From positions 1-52,222 of the forward strand of contig WHTU01000020.1 in the NCBI GenBank assembly GCA_009377575.1: 52,222 nt of DNA, given 5' to 3'. Position 1 is the stretch's first letter. Each line of letters begins with the position of its first letter. Shown in pieces: positions 44,508 to 52,222 of the stretch. The translations under genes were made by a program, and so were the position numbers. This stretch comes from Nitrososphaeraceae archaeon. GTDB taxonomy: Archaea; Thermoproteota; Nitrososphaeria; Nitrososphaerales; Nitrososphaeraceae. Below the pieces are notes generated by a model, which made no database searches, was not told where the DNA came from, and saw only the letters and a program-made list of their open reading frames with translations.

Positions 44508-44750
44508 TTGATCTGGGTGGCAGCTTTCAAACCTGACAAAAAGAATGTTGGTTACCTGAAGAAAAAGAAGCGTCGTCATCATGGACTACAACGAGAAAGA
44601 ACAGATAGATCTCGACAGACGGCCTTGCTGGTAGCTTTGATCATACTATTTGCATGTACAACAGCTGCAACACCTGTCAATTCATCCCACGTATTAGCCG
44701 ATTTCGATACTAGCCTTCCGACTTACAATAATATATTGCTGACATCGTAG
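44508..44750 (+). CDS. Doubtful small membrane protein
   Basis: From TTG 44508: a Lys/Arg-rich start (KKKKRRHHGLQRERTDRSRQ), one hydrophobic helix (TALLVALIILFACTTAA) and a polar tail, the plan of a signal-anchored small protein. It ends 3 bp before the GNAT gene. Codon pattern is not clearly coding, so support is weak. Confidence 0.3.
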   Translation: MIWVAAFKPDKKNVGYLKKKKRRHHGLQRERTDRSRQTALLVALIILFACTTAATPVNSSHVLADFDTSLPTYNNILLTS

Positions 44751-44753
44751 AAA

Positions 44754-45359
44754 ATGTGGGACAATTTGATGACAGTACCAATTGTTAAAACCGCTATTGA
44801 ATCAGATGAAGCCGGTGTTATTGATGCATTAAAGCTAGCCTTTGTAGCTGATCCTGCTACACGTTGGGTATGGCCGGATCCTCAGAAATATCTTTCACAT
44901 TTCTCTAGCTTTGCCAATGCTTTTGGAGGAAAAGCATTTGCATATGGAAGTGCCCACTACGTTGAAAACTATTCTGGTGCAGCTCTTTGGCTTCCCCCAA
45001 ACGTTCACCCTGATGTAGAGCCGTTGATTGCATTACTGCAGAGTAGTGGCTCTGATGATGCCAAGAAGGACGGTCCAGAAGTATTCGAGAAAATGAATAG
45101 CTATCACCCAGATGAGCCTCATTGGTACTTGCCACTTCTCGGAGTTGATCCACTTCATCACGGCAAAGGAATCGGCTCTGCATTAATGCAGCATGCACTA
45201 GTTGGGTGTGATCAAGATAACAAATTTGCCTATCTCGAATCTTCAAACCCAAAGAACATTCCGTTCTACGAACGGCACGGATTCAAATTGCTTGGCACAA
45301 TCCAAGTAAACACGTCACCACCCATTTTTCCAATGCTCCGAAAACCGCGTAAGTTATGA
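44754..45359 (+). CDS. GNAT N-acetyltransferase
   Basis: 201 aa. GNAT features: AIESDEAGVIDALKLAFVAD start, GAALWLPPNV, LPLLGVDPLHHGKGIGSALM (motif A with the Q/R-x-x-G-x-G/A acetyl-CoA loop as HGKGIG), LESSNPKNIPFYERHGFKLL (motif B) and a final PMLRKP. It is of the type that acetylates small molecules, often annotated as such in actinobacteria and soil archaea. ATG 44769 is an alternative start. Confidence 0.8.
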   Translation: MWDNLMTVPIVKTAIESDEAGVIDALKLAFVADPATRWVWPDPQKYLSHFSSFANAFGGKAFAYGSAHYVENYSGAALWLPPNVHPDVEPLIALLQSSGSDDAKKDGPEVFEKMNSYHPDEPHWYLPLLGVDPLHHGKGIGSALMQHALVGCDQDNKFAYLESSNPKNIPFYERHGFKLLGTIQVNTSPPIFPMLRKPRKL

Positions 45360-45641
45360 TGCGATTAATTCTTAACCAGAAATTCTAGAATGAGAATTGG
45401 CTCATAATGCTCCTTGCAATTCAATTTTACAAGCATCAAGAGCAGTAGTGTTTGCAAAATGATGATGACGTCAAGAAGATCTTAGAAGAAGAAGAAGAAA
45501 CATAGATACAATTTGTATTTCCCGGTTCAGCGAAAATTACATGGCCTTCTCTTCTGACCCTTCACTGGCAGGACTAGAAGAGAAAACAGAAGTAATCTAT
45601 GGCGCAGGAACTACAGTCACTGCGACTCTTGAGAACCATTC

Positions 45642-46043
45642 CTAATTTTCTTTCTCAGAAAGCAATGCGCCAGTTTGCTTTAACAAATTCAGTTGATCTA
45701 CTACATCCCAGTGTCCTACAATTATTCCATCTTCTATTCTGTATAGATCTGCAGATCTGATGTTTACCGGTTTGTTCGTTGGTGGGATTCCATGAAATTC
45801 TCCTTTGTGTGTTCCTGACCCGTTGAGAAAAACCATTACAAGGTTGTTCTCTGCAACCATGTGTTCTATAGTTGTATGCATGTCAGGAAATGCTTTAAAA
45901 AACTCAGTCAAAAATTGTTTAAACCCTTCACCTCTCTTGCCTGCCTGAGGACTTCCTTCGACTGAATCATTACCGAAGTATTTTTCGACGAATGATAAAT
46001 TGCGATCGTTGAAAACTTCTTCTAAAATGATCTTATAGTAGAC
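45642..46043 (-). CDS. SnoaL-like ester cyclase, 5' end without start codon
   Basis: The polyketide-cyclase/SnoaL-like fold is visible: ILEEVFNDRNLSFVEKYFGN, GFKQFLTEFFKAFPDMHTTI, MVAENNLVMVFLNGSGTHKG, EFHGIPPTNKPVNIRSADLY and HWDVVDQLNLLKQTGAL. The N-terminal helix lies in the open frame above TTG 45911 up to a TAA at 46044-46046 but with no ATG/GTG/TTG. Starting at 45911 would lose a third of the cone. Either the start codon is lost or a rare start is used. Confidence 0.6.
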   Translation of the reverse strand, partial: VYYKIILEEVFNDRNLSFVEKYFGNDSVEGSPQAGKRGEGFKQFLTEFFKAFPDMHTTIEHMVAENNLVMVFLNGSGTHKGEFHGIPPTNKPVNIRSADLYRIEDGIIVGHWDVVDQLNLLKQTGALLSEKEN

Positions 46044-46305
46044 TTATTTCTTTCTTCTTGGAGACTCCCTTCTGTTGAAGGCATATAGTATCGCATATGG
46101 TCTTACACCATTTATTTCTCATTTATGTTTATTGTTTCTCTAAAAAGACTATGCACCTAGGTTTAGATGATCCGTAGTGACCAAAATTTACCAAGATCGA
46201 ATATCGATCAGGGTGCTATTCAGATGGACTAGTGTATTCATTCAGTTAAAACTCTATGAATAATGGACAGAAAGTTTTTTTGAAACTTCTATGCGTTTAC
46301 TTCTG

Positions 46306-46704
46306 TTAGCAGGACTCGATTATTTTATTTACTTCTTTTAACAGCTCTTCGTTATCGATTGGTTTTTGAATGAATAGGTTCTTATCAAGAGCACAATATT
46401 CTTTTTTCCTGAACTCCTCATAATACAACTCACTTGCTGTAAGAAAACATACCTTTACATTACTATCTCTCTTTTTCAACTCATTATACAGTTCAAAACC
46501 ATCCATTTTAGGCATCTTGATATCAAGAATGACCAAGTCATAATAATCTGGTCTAAATCTTGACAATGCTTCATATGAATCATTAAAAGTATCCACCTTA
46601 AATCCATAATGTTCCAAAGCAAGGCTACAGATTGTTGTAAGATCCGGTTCATCGTCTACTGCTAAAATTCTTTTTTGCCCTTGTTGTGGTTGTTTTTGAT
46701 TCAT
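46306..46704 (-). CDS. Response regulator receiver protein
   Basis: A single REC domain (132 aa): acidic pocket D17-D18, phosphoacceptor D61 (VILDIKMPKMDG), T89 and K114 (QKP). No output domain, so it works through protein contacts, like CheY. The start overlaps the 3' end of the histidine-kinase gene by 4 bp, so the two form a two-component pair and are surely co-translated. Confidence 0.9.
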   Translation of the reverse strand: MNQKQPQQGQKRILAVDDEPDLTTICSLALEHYGFKVDTFNDSYEALSRFRPDYYDLVILDIKMPKMDGFELYNELKKRDSNVKVCFLTASELYYEEFRKKEYCALDKNLFIQKPIDNEELLKEVNKIIESC

Positions 46705-48590
46705 CTATGATTCTCCCCTACTCCTCCTGCTAAATCTTCATTCACTTTAGGAAGTGTAAATATAAAAGTTGCTCCCGTATTGTCTTTACGATTCTCAGCC
46801 CATATCCTCCCCCCATGGGCTTCTATGATACTCTTCGAAATATATAATCCTAGTCCAGTTCCCTGAGATGACTTCGTAACAAACTTAGAAAATAGCTTTG
46901 CAAATATATCTTTGCTAATACCTCTTCCTGTATCAGTAATACTCACGATGATCTCCTTCTTATCGTTGCTTTCATGTACATCAACCACTATTTGTCCCTT
47001 ATCTGTAAATTTCAAAGCATTATTCAATATATTCGAGAGGACCTGAGTTATTCTTCCCTTGTCTGCCTCTACGAGAATTTGATGGTTAATGTTTTGCTGC
47101 TCATAAATCAATTTTATGTCGTTATTGCCACTTTTAATTTTCTCCATGTAATCCTTAGTCACCTCGGATAAAAGTTCAAAGACGTTAAATCGCTCCTTTT
47201 CAAGATGAAAGGTCTGACTTTCAATCCTAGTAACATCCAATATGTCGCTTGTTAGCGTTTGAAGTCTCTTGGCGTTTCTGCGTATGATTTCTATTAACTC
47301 ATCTCTTCTTTCTGGATAATATTGTAATAATCCACTCGTTCCAAGGATCGCCTGTGTGGGAGTCTTCATTTCATGGCTTGCTATATTAATAAATTCTTTT
47401 TGCATTTTATCATGAAGTTTTAACTGTTCATTAGCTGATTCAAGTCTATTATTTGATTTATTTAGTTCCTTTTCTTTTAGTTCTAGCTTCTTAAGTGATG
47501 ATTCTAAATCTCTTGTTCTATTCTTTACTTCATTTCGCAGAATATTGTTCCATTTAACAAGAAACACGATTAGAATTACAATGGCAGCAGTGATGCCTGC
47601 TAGCAATGTGAAAGTCTCTATTCTTTGCGTGAAAAGAACATCATTTATTTGTGAGTAGATTAGCTGAGTCGGTGTTACCACCTGTACAAAATATTCTGGT
47701 ACACCATTCATAAAAATAGGAAATTGAGTAGTTAATCTCTCACCTCTTCCGTAGTCATATACGCCGTAGCCCTCATTTCCGGCAAATAGATTCCTTGACA
47801 AATTATTTAGCACCGGGTTGTGATTGATAAACTTCTGAGTAAATTCTCCAAAGAAATTCTTGCCCAGCAACTCTTTTATACCTACAGCCAGGTAGGTTGC
47901 ATTTCTATCAAAAACTGCCAAGAATTGTGAGTTAACATCATGTATGTTTCCATAATGAGCAAAGAAAGATTCTGTAGGTATTGCTACACCTATTAAACCA
48001 AAATATTCTGTTGTCTGTCTGTTTATTATTGGGTAGGATAATGCTATTCTGTACTTATTATCTAATCCAATAAAGCCGTCAGAAAAATGGGGACCATTAT
48101 TATTCCTGTCGCTTGTAGCTTCCTTTACCCAATTAAAAGCCGATATATTGGTTCCGACAAAAGTGTTTTCTCCCTTTGGAACTATGTTAGTTTTAACAAT
48201 ATTATCTTTGTCTAAAATAAAGAGTCTGTCTGCTGGAGTAATCGCAGTTATTTGACGATATACTTCTTCTAATAGCCTTTTTGTGCTGTTATCAGATAAC
48301 TGTCCTCCTTGAAGATCTGCAGAGCCTGCGAGCAGCTGAAGTCTAGTCATAATTGAATCAAGATTTGAGCCAATATTTTGAGAGATAGCTCTAGTCGATT
48401 CTATCTGGCGTTGTCTTTGCTGCTCAATAAGGCTATTCTTAATATCATTTTCCGTAACACTTTGAAGGTAGAAAAATAAGCCGTATGAAATAATAACAAT
48501 CGATGCAATAGAAACAATCGCTATTTTCATTGTTTTCCCGGAAAAAAAGCTTGCGCCGCCTCCTTTGATGATATTCTTAAGGAAATCCAT
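46701..48590 (-). CDS. Membrane sensor histidine kinase with dCache domain
   Basis: 629 aa. TM1 at about residues 22-43, an extracellular dCache-like sensor (about 45-325, with FILDKDNIVKTNIVPKGE and YRIALSYPIINRQ), TM2 at about 330-350, a coiled-coil linker, HisKA with the phospho-His (SHEMKTPTQ, around residue 400), and HATPase boxes N (NILNNALKFT), G1 (DTGRGI) and G2 (GTGLGLYI). It senses an outside ligand and phosphorylates the neighbouring receiver. Thaumarchaea have few such kinases, so it is likely an acquired pair. Confidence 0.9.
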   Translation of the reverse strand: MDFLKNIIKGGGASFFSGKTMKIAIVSIASIVIISYGLFFYLQSVTENDIKNSLIEQQRQRQIESTRAISQNIGSNLDSIMTRLQLLAGSADLQGGQLSDNSTKRLLEEVYRQITAITPADRLFILDKDNIVKTNIVPKGENTFVGTNISAFNWVKEATSDRNNNGPHFSDGFIGLDNKYRIALSYPIINRQTTEYFGLIGVAIPTESFFAHYGNIHDVNSQFLAVFDRNATYLAVGIKELLGKNFFGEFTQKFINHNPVLNNLSRNLFAGNEGYGVYDYGRGERLTTQFPIFMNGVPEYFVQVVTPTQLIYSQINDVLFTQRIETFTLLAGITAAIVILIVFLVKWNNILRNEVKNRTRDLESSLKKLELKEKELNKSNNRLESANEQLKLHDKMQKEFINIASHEMKTPTQAILGTSGLLQYYPERRDELIEIIRRNAKRLQTLTSDILDVTRIESQTFHLEKERFNVFELLSEVTKDYMEKIKSGNNDIKLIYEQQNINHQILVEADKGRITQVLSNILNNALKFTDKGQIVVDVHESNDKKEIIVSITDTGRGISKDIFAKLFSKFVTKSSQGTGLGLYISKSIIEAHGGRIWAENRKDNTGATFIFTLPKVNEDLAGGVGENHR

Positions 48591-49228
48591 CTTACCTTGC
48601 AGGTTTTATTGATTTTGCTGTGTCCCTCTAAATAACATTTTCCATCTTTTTGATAAATGAAAGCAAATAAGAGCACGGTAGTGTCTCCATATTTGTAATT
48701 GGTACTAGAAGTCACGGTACGTTACTGAATTATTAAGAAGAATACGATCAAGGCCTAGGTGTTGGAGATGGCGCAATGGATGAATCAAAAACTCCCGTCA
48801 GTTACCAATGAAGGGCTAGCCTAGTCGCCGAACATCATTTTCATCATTAGTTTGATACAAGAATTGTAACAGTGTCAACTCTGAAGAAAGAGTCAGTACT
48901 CTTCCTAACCGTATCTCTATCACACTGAAGGGACTCGAAAGTGGCCAACGTCTCAGTAGCCGACTCAGAAATAACATTGCTAAATATGGAAGGGCTAGGA
49001 CTAGTGCAGTAGAATAAATAATAATGCTGGTTAATAGTAGCGAAGACCCTATAAACGGATTAAGAATAGATCTAGAAAGGGAGGCTACACTAACAACTGA
49101 CATCGAACAATTTTTCTAGTTCAAAAGCAACAAAAGTCCTGAGCGTGAAAGTGAAAGAATATCACTAGCGAGCCCAGACATACTTAATTAGGAAAGTCAG
49201 AGAATAAATCTTTTCGGAGAATGGCAAC

Positions 49229-49594
49229 ATGGAACACAATCAAGTACATATTAGAGCAGAATTTTTTATAAAAGAAGGAAAAATGGAAGAATACAAGAAC
49301 CTGGTACAAGATATGAGCAGAGCGGTAGAGGCTAACGAGCCAGATACACTAGGTTACCATTTTTATCTTAATAAAGATGAGACAAAATGTATCGTACATG
49401 AAACATACGCAAATTCAGAGGCTGTATTGGCTCACAATAACAGCGTTGCATCGCAAACAATACTTCCAAAGATTTTCAGTGTCTCTAAGATAAGTAGAAT
49501 TGAAGTTTACGGGAATCCTAGCGAGGAACTACAAAAGGTGCTAAAAAGTTTCGGTTCACAGACTTACAATCTATTTACTGGTTTCAGTCGTTGA
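49229..49594 (+). CDS. ABM-family (quinol monooxygenase-like) protein
   Basis: 121 aa with the antibiotic-biosynthesis-monooxygenase fold: VHIRAEFFIKEGKMEEYKNL, EPDTLGYHFYLNKDETKCIV and HETYANSEAVLAHNNS, the last containing the family's E.Y.s..A...H core. Members are dimeric cofactor-free oxygenases or related sensors. Single gene with an ATG start. Related but intact compared with the ABM-like relic at 40429-40717. Confidence 0.78.
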   Translation: MEHNQVHIRAEFFIKEGKMEEYKNLVQDMSRAVEANEPDTLGYHFYLNKDETKCIVHETYANSEAVLAHNNSVASQTILPKIFSVSKISRIEVYGNPSEELQKVLKSFGSQTYNLFTGFSR

Positions 49595-50049
49595 TGTTTA
49601 GGGACTACTCTTAAATTGTTTCATTTTCGAATACTGTCGTTCTACCAAATAAGCTCCCACTCACTCTATTATGTAACATGAGCCTTGGATCCGCGAGCTA
49701 ATCATTACCATAAATCGGAATATTTGTGATTGAAACTGTGCTTTATTAAAGTAGTGCCAACTATGTATTCGATGTCAAGGAAAAAGTAATCGTTATCAAA
49801 AGCATAATCACAGAATAACTATTGAGTAAGAATATTTTCATACATTCAAGTATGGATGCGTAGGCTTAAACCTTTACCTACATCCAAATGTCTGGCATGA
49901 TGAAAAACTATGGCAAAGAGGACTTATTCTCCTTTTTTAACTTCTCTTAATAACACCTATTTGTACCTTTTCAACTCTTTTTTTTCTGTTCTAACATTAA
50001 TACCACACACATTGATACAATGAAAAGTTCTTTTCATTAATTTTAGCAC
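49595..50049. other. Intergenic stretch
   Basis: No gene, repeat or clear structure seen. T-rich tract near 49975-49990 could serve as terminator for the ABM gene or end the convergent 50050 gene. Confidence 0.4.
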
Positions 50050-50679
50050 TCACCTATTTTTTCTTCTTCTTTTGATTTTAGTACTTTTAATTGACCTGCT
50101 TTTTTTAGATCTAGGTTTAACTGTAGCTGTAGTAGTAGCGGATGATGATAGTTTTCTAGATTTTGATTTTGTTCGTGCTATGGGAGCTGACCTTATCCTT
50201 TGAATGTCATTCTGAATTCGTGCCACCTGTTTTTGTAGTAATCTGAGTTGAGATTTAATCTGTTTCATAGATTGGAACTGTGAGTGGACTACTCCCGTAC
50301 CTGTTGTCGACCTGGTCTGCTTCTGCAATGATTGAATCGTCTTTGTTATTTTACTAATCTGATGTCCTTGCTTCTCTACTTGCTTTGATATATTGGATAG
50401 ATAAGAAGTTATTCGCCTCTTCTGTTTCCTCTTGCTAATTCTGGCTTCCTCTTGTACTTGTTCCATTTCTCTATTCTGTTCTTGCACTTTTTCCTCTTGT
50501 AGTTCTGCGAGGGGTACTTCTCTTATAGAAATCTGTTCATCTGTCACATCAAGTGAGGTAGGTCCTATCGAAATCTGTTCATCTGTCACATCAATTGAAG
50601 AGGGTCGTACCCTCGTTTTTTCCAACGGTTTATCCATCTCTTCCATCATAATAAGTCCTTCCTCTCTGTCCTCCGACAT
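50050..50679 (-). CDS. Coiled-coil protein with basic tail
   Basis: 209 aa: an acidic start with an internal 14-residue repeat (SSIDVTDEQISIGP / TSLDVTDEQISIRE), a Glu/Gln-rich coil (LQEEKVQEQNREMEQVQEE), a longer Gln/Lys coiled coil (about 90-165), and a Ser/Lys/Arg-rich tail resembling histone or DNA-condensing tails. It probably oligomerises and binds nucleic acid electrostatically. No family is recognised. Confidence 0.6.
   Translation of the reverse strand: MSEDREEGLIMMEEMDKPLEKTRVRPSSIDVTDEQISIGPTSLDVTDEQISIREVPLAELQEEKVQEQNREMEQVQEEARISKRKQKRRITSYLSNISKQVEKQGHQISKITKTIQSLQKQTRSTTGTGVVHSQFQSMKQIKSQLRLLQKQVARIQNDIQRIRSAPIARTKSKSRKLSSSATTTATVKPRSKKSRSIKSTKIKRRRKNR
50528..50594. repeat. 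25-bp repeat inside the coiled-coil gene
   Basis: The same 25 bases are found at 50528-50552 and 50570-50594, a 42-bp (14-codon) period, giving the protein repeat around VTDEQIS. Exact identity at DNA level suggests recent duplication. Confidence 0.8.
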
Positions 50680-51241
50680 ACTATGCTCTTCGTTCTTATA
50701 CTATTTATCTTAGACCTGGGTTAAGCTTGACATCTTGAAATAAACGACGTACGCCTTTATCCCTACATAGATAACATATTTAGATTGCCAGAATAGAATA
50801 ATATTCTAGGCGTGGGATTTGAAGTCAGTTCGTGAAAATAGTTGGTATGAAGATTTTCTGATGCATGTTATTATTAACTGGTCTAAGTAGATAGATTTGG
50901 ATGCCGGTGATATTCATTTCCTCTACCGAACCAAAGTTTACTTGTACAGCACCCTCTGTCCTTCTTTCCGTGGTGTGCTAATAGCTAAATACATTTAGCA
51001 CTTTTTTCATTGTTTGTGATTACCACATGAAAAAGAACAGGTGCAATAGATCTAGATACGAGAAAATCAACGAGATCTTGGCTAATTGTCTTAACAAGGA
51101 GCCGATCGCCTACTTTCTTTTATAAGTGCGAGAAGACACATGTTTCTATTGATGCAGACCTAACGTATTCTCTAAAAAAATATCTGGAAATTTTATAAAT
51201 TCCTTTTATCCAACTTCTTTGAAAAATAATCAGCAGGCAAA
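50680..51241. other. Intergenic stretch
   Basis: No gene supported on either strand. Probably holds the promoters of the coiled-coil gene and of the membrane protein at 51242 (AT-rich AATTTTATAAATTCC at about 51190-51204 is a TATA candidate). Confidence 0.4.
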
Positions 51242-51790
51242 TTGACACAGTCCTTAGAAAGACCTACAGGAGTTACAATTATTGCTATTCTGACTATTAT
51301 CGGGGGAATCATATTGTGTTTTGGTGGGATCTCCGCGCTGACACTTGGAGCATTCTTTGCAGGAGTTCCCATTGGTAGTATGATCTCAGAGCAGCAGCAA
51401 CAACAATTGCAGCCTGAAATTCAGAATGAAGCAGAACTGGAAGCCATAACACAATTCGTAGGAAGTGTCGGACTTGTGATAGGGGCAATTGTACTGACAG
51501 TTGGTATTGGATATTTAGTAGTTTCTTATGGCCTACTAAAAGGCAAAGGGTGGGCATGGACCATTACAGTAGTATTAACCATTATATCAATAGTAATCCA
51601 AATCATTTCTGTCATACCAACCAGTATGTTTAACGCATCATTCCCTAGCGATATGAATGCTCTTGTATCTGGAATTATTGCTCATATAGTAGGTCTGGCA
51701 ATTAACGCAGTCATTCTATATTATCTCTATCGACCTAACGTTAAAGCATATTTTGGTAAATCTCGACCTTCAACAACTATCCAAAGGTAA
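51242..51790 (+). CDS. Four-helix membrane protein
   Basis: 182 aa from TTG 51242. Four hydrophobic helices: about residues 10-40, 68-95, 100-125 and 138-162, with a Gln-rich loop (SEQQQQQLQPEIQNEAELE) and a typical YGLLKGKGWAWTITVVLTII motif of small DUF2127/DUF4064-like membrane proteins. Function unknown. The predicted TATA lies about 40-50 bp upstream. Confidence 0.7.
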   Translation: MTQSLERPTGVTIIAILTIIGGIILCFGGISALTLGAFFAGVPIGSMISEQQQQQLQPEIQNEAELEAITQFVGSVGLVIGAIVLTVGIGYLVVSYGLLKGKGWAWTITVVLTIISIVIQIISVIPTSMFNASFPSDMNALVSGIIAHIVGLAINAVILYYLYRPNVKAYFGKSRPSTTIQR

Positions 51791-51795
51791 AATTT

Positions 51796-51999
51796 ATGAG
51801 TTACTTGTCTTTTTCACATACTCAATACTGCATTTCCTCCTTTTTTGTGGATCTTGAACCAATATCTTGGGAAGGGCTTACACATTCTTTAAGGTTTAAT
51901 TATACTCCGTTTGGAATTAGAGTAGCTGTTATCGAACCTGGAGCAATCAATAAAGAAGTAGTAACTCAAACTATGTATATCACAAATGATCCCAAGTAG
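51796..51999 (+). pseudogene. Short-chain dehydrogenase (SDR) fragment
   Basis: From about 51856 the frame reads EGLTHSLRFNYTPFGIRVAV, IEPGAINKEV, the well-known SDR segment after the catalytic Tyr-X3-Lys ('gfsesLr.el.pfgi.V..i.PG.i'). Rossmann start and catalytic residues are absent, so this is a relic. It follows the membrane protein by 5 bp, with no start of its own. Confidence 0.65.
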
Positions 52000-52222
52000 C
52001 GTATTTTAACTCGCGTTTGCAGAGATGATGAAAAATATTACGTAGATCTAAAACATTATTGAGAATCGCTCGTCAATTTAGCTAACATCTAATGTTGTAG
52101 CTATGGAAAGGCCTTTAAGGGATTTGAAGTAAAAGAAAAAAATTGCGAACGGGATCGTCACTTCTTGCTATTCTTTATTACCTTCCTATACACAGACCAC
52201 TTGGATTACTTGTCTCACAACT

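Noticed and set aside
45540-45645. 34-aa plus-strand frame starting at ATG near 45540
   Set aside because: Protein-like ending but too short and without context; could be a relic, not supported enough to list.
48816-49103. 95-aa minus-strand hydrophobic frame
   Set aside because: Two hydrophobic stretches, but Ser/Leu/Arg-rich composition typical of random frames and no start context.

Overview
The window looks like chromosome of an ammonia-oxidising archaeon (Nitrososphaeria/Thaumarchaeota), most likely Nitrososphaera or Nitrosocosmicus-like. This is an inference. It rests on AT-rich DNA with archaeal TATA boxes, a TFIIB gene (41632-42561), a stand-alone Hef-type helicase (8761-11022), an archaeal-type class III PHA synthase remnant, integrase pieces of the thaumarchaeal type, several small zinc-ribbon proteins of a style common in that group, and frequent GTG/TTG starts. 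No rRNA or tRNA gene was found.

Layout. 1-2.7 kb: an accessory cluster with an edge-truncated protein, a HEPN-like protein and an HTH/coiled-coil protein. 3.3-11 kb: mostly intact housekeeping or accessory genes (DUF1428, a HEPN-like protein, class II aldolase, C2H2 finger, RidA, metallophosphoesterase, Hef helicase). 11.1-14.7 kb: a gene graveyard with an alcohol dehydrogenase fused out of frame to a patatin, a PHA synthase broken by TAG, and uroporphyrinogen-III synthase broken by TGA. 14.8-18.3 kb: sulfurtransferase, HAD phosphatase and truncated pieces. 18.4-25.6 kb: an F420-dependent NADP reductase-like gene, HxlR regulator with a divergent membrane protein, secreted Cys-rich protein, DUF1059, Hsp20-like protein and a frameshifted DUF72 gene, with a scatter of GCGCGC palindromes between genes. 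25.8-29.7 kb: integrase fragments around a DUF899 protein, a decayed 1.3 kb stretch and a secreted hydrolase. 30-34 kb: TMEM175-like channel, kelch remnant, double GNAT protein, two decayed tandem secreted beta-propeller genes and a small secreted protein. 34-38 kb: tiny Cys-rich genes, a third HEPN-like protein, a hairpin-rich noncoding island and a ribbon-helix-helix pair. 38.5-44.3 kb: CBS protein, TFB, and HTH genes in intact and truncated copies. 44.7-52.2 kb: GNAT, SnoaL-like protein, histidine kinase/response regulator pair, ABM monooxygenase, coiled-coil basic protein, membrane protein and an SDR remnant.

The main theme is decay and rearrangement. About twenty genes are truncated, frameshifted or stopped, often by a single change, and three non-contiguous pieces of tyrosine recombinase lie at 19.2, 25.8 and 29.6 kb. 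Functional pairings that can be read from layout are the kinase/regulator pair (46306-48590, 4-nt overlap), HxlR with its divergent membrane protein, the rhodanese-small ORF-hemD run, and the RHH/111-aa pair with an ATGA overlap. The most interesting unexplained signals are three copies of a hairpin with a conserved GGTCGCC core and differing but still paired outer stems, a 119-codon frame interrupted only by TAG, and conserved N-termini that lack any ATG/GTG/TTG start. Family names are from memory of sequence motifs; no database search was possible.
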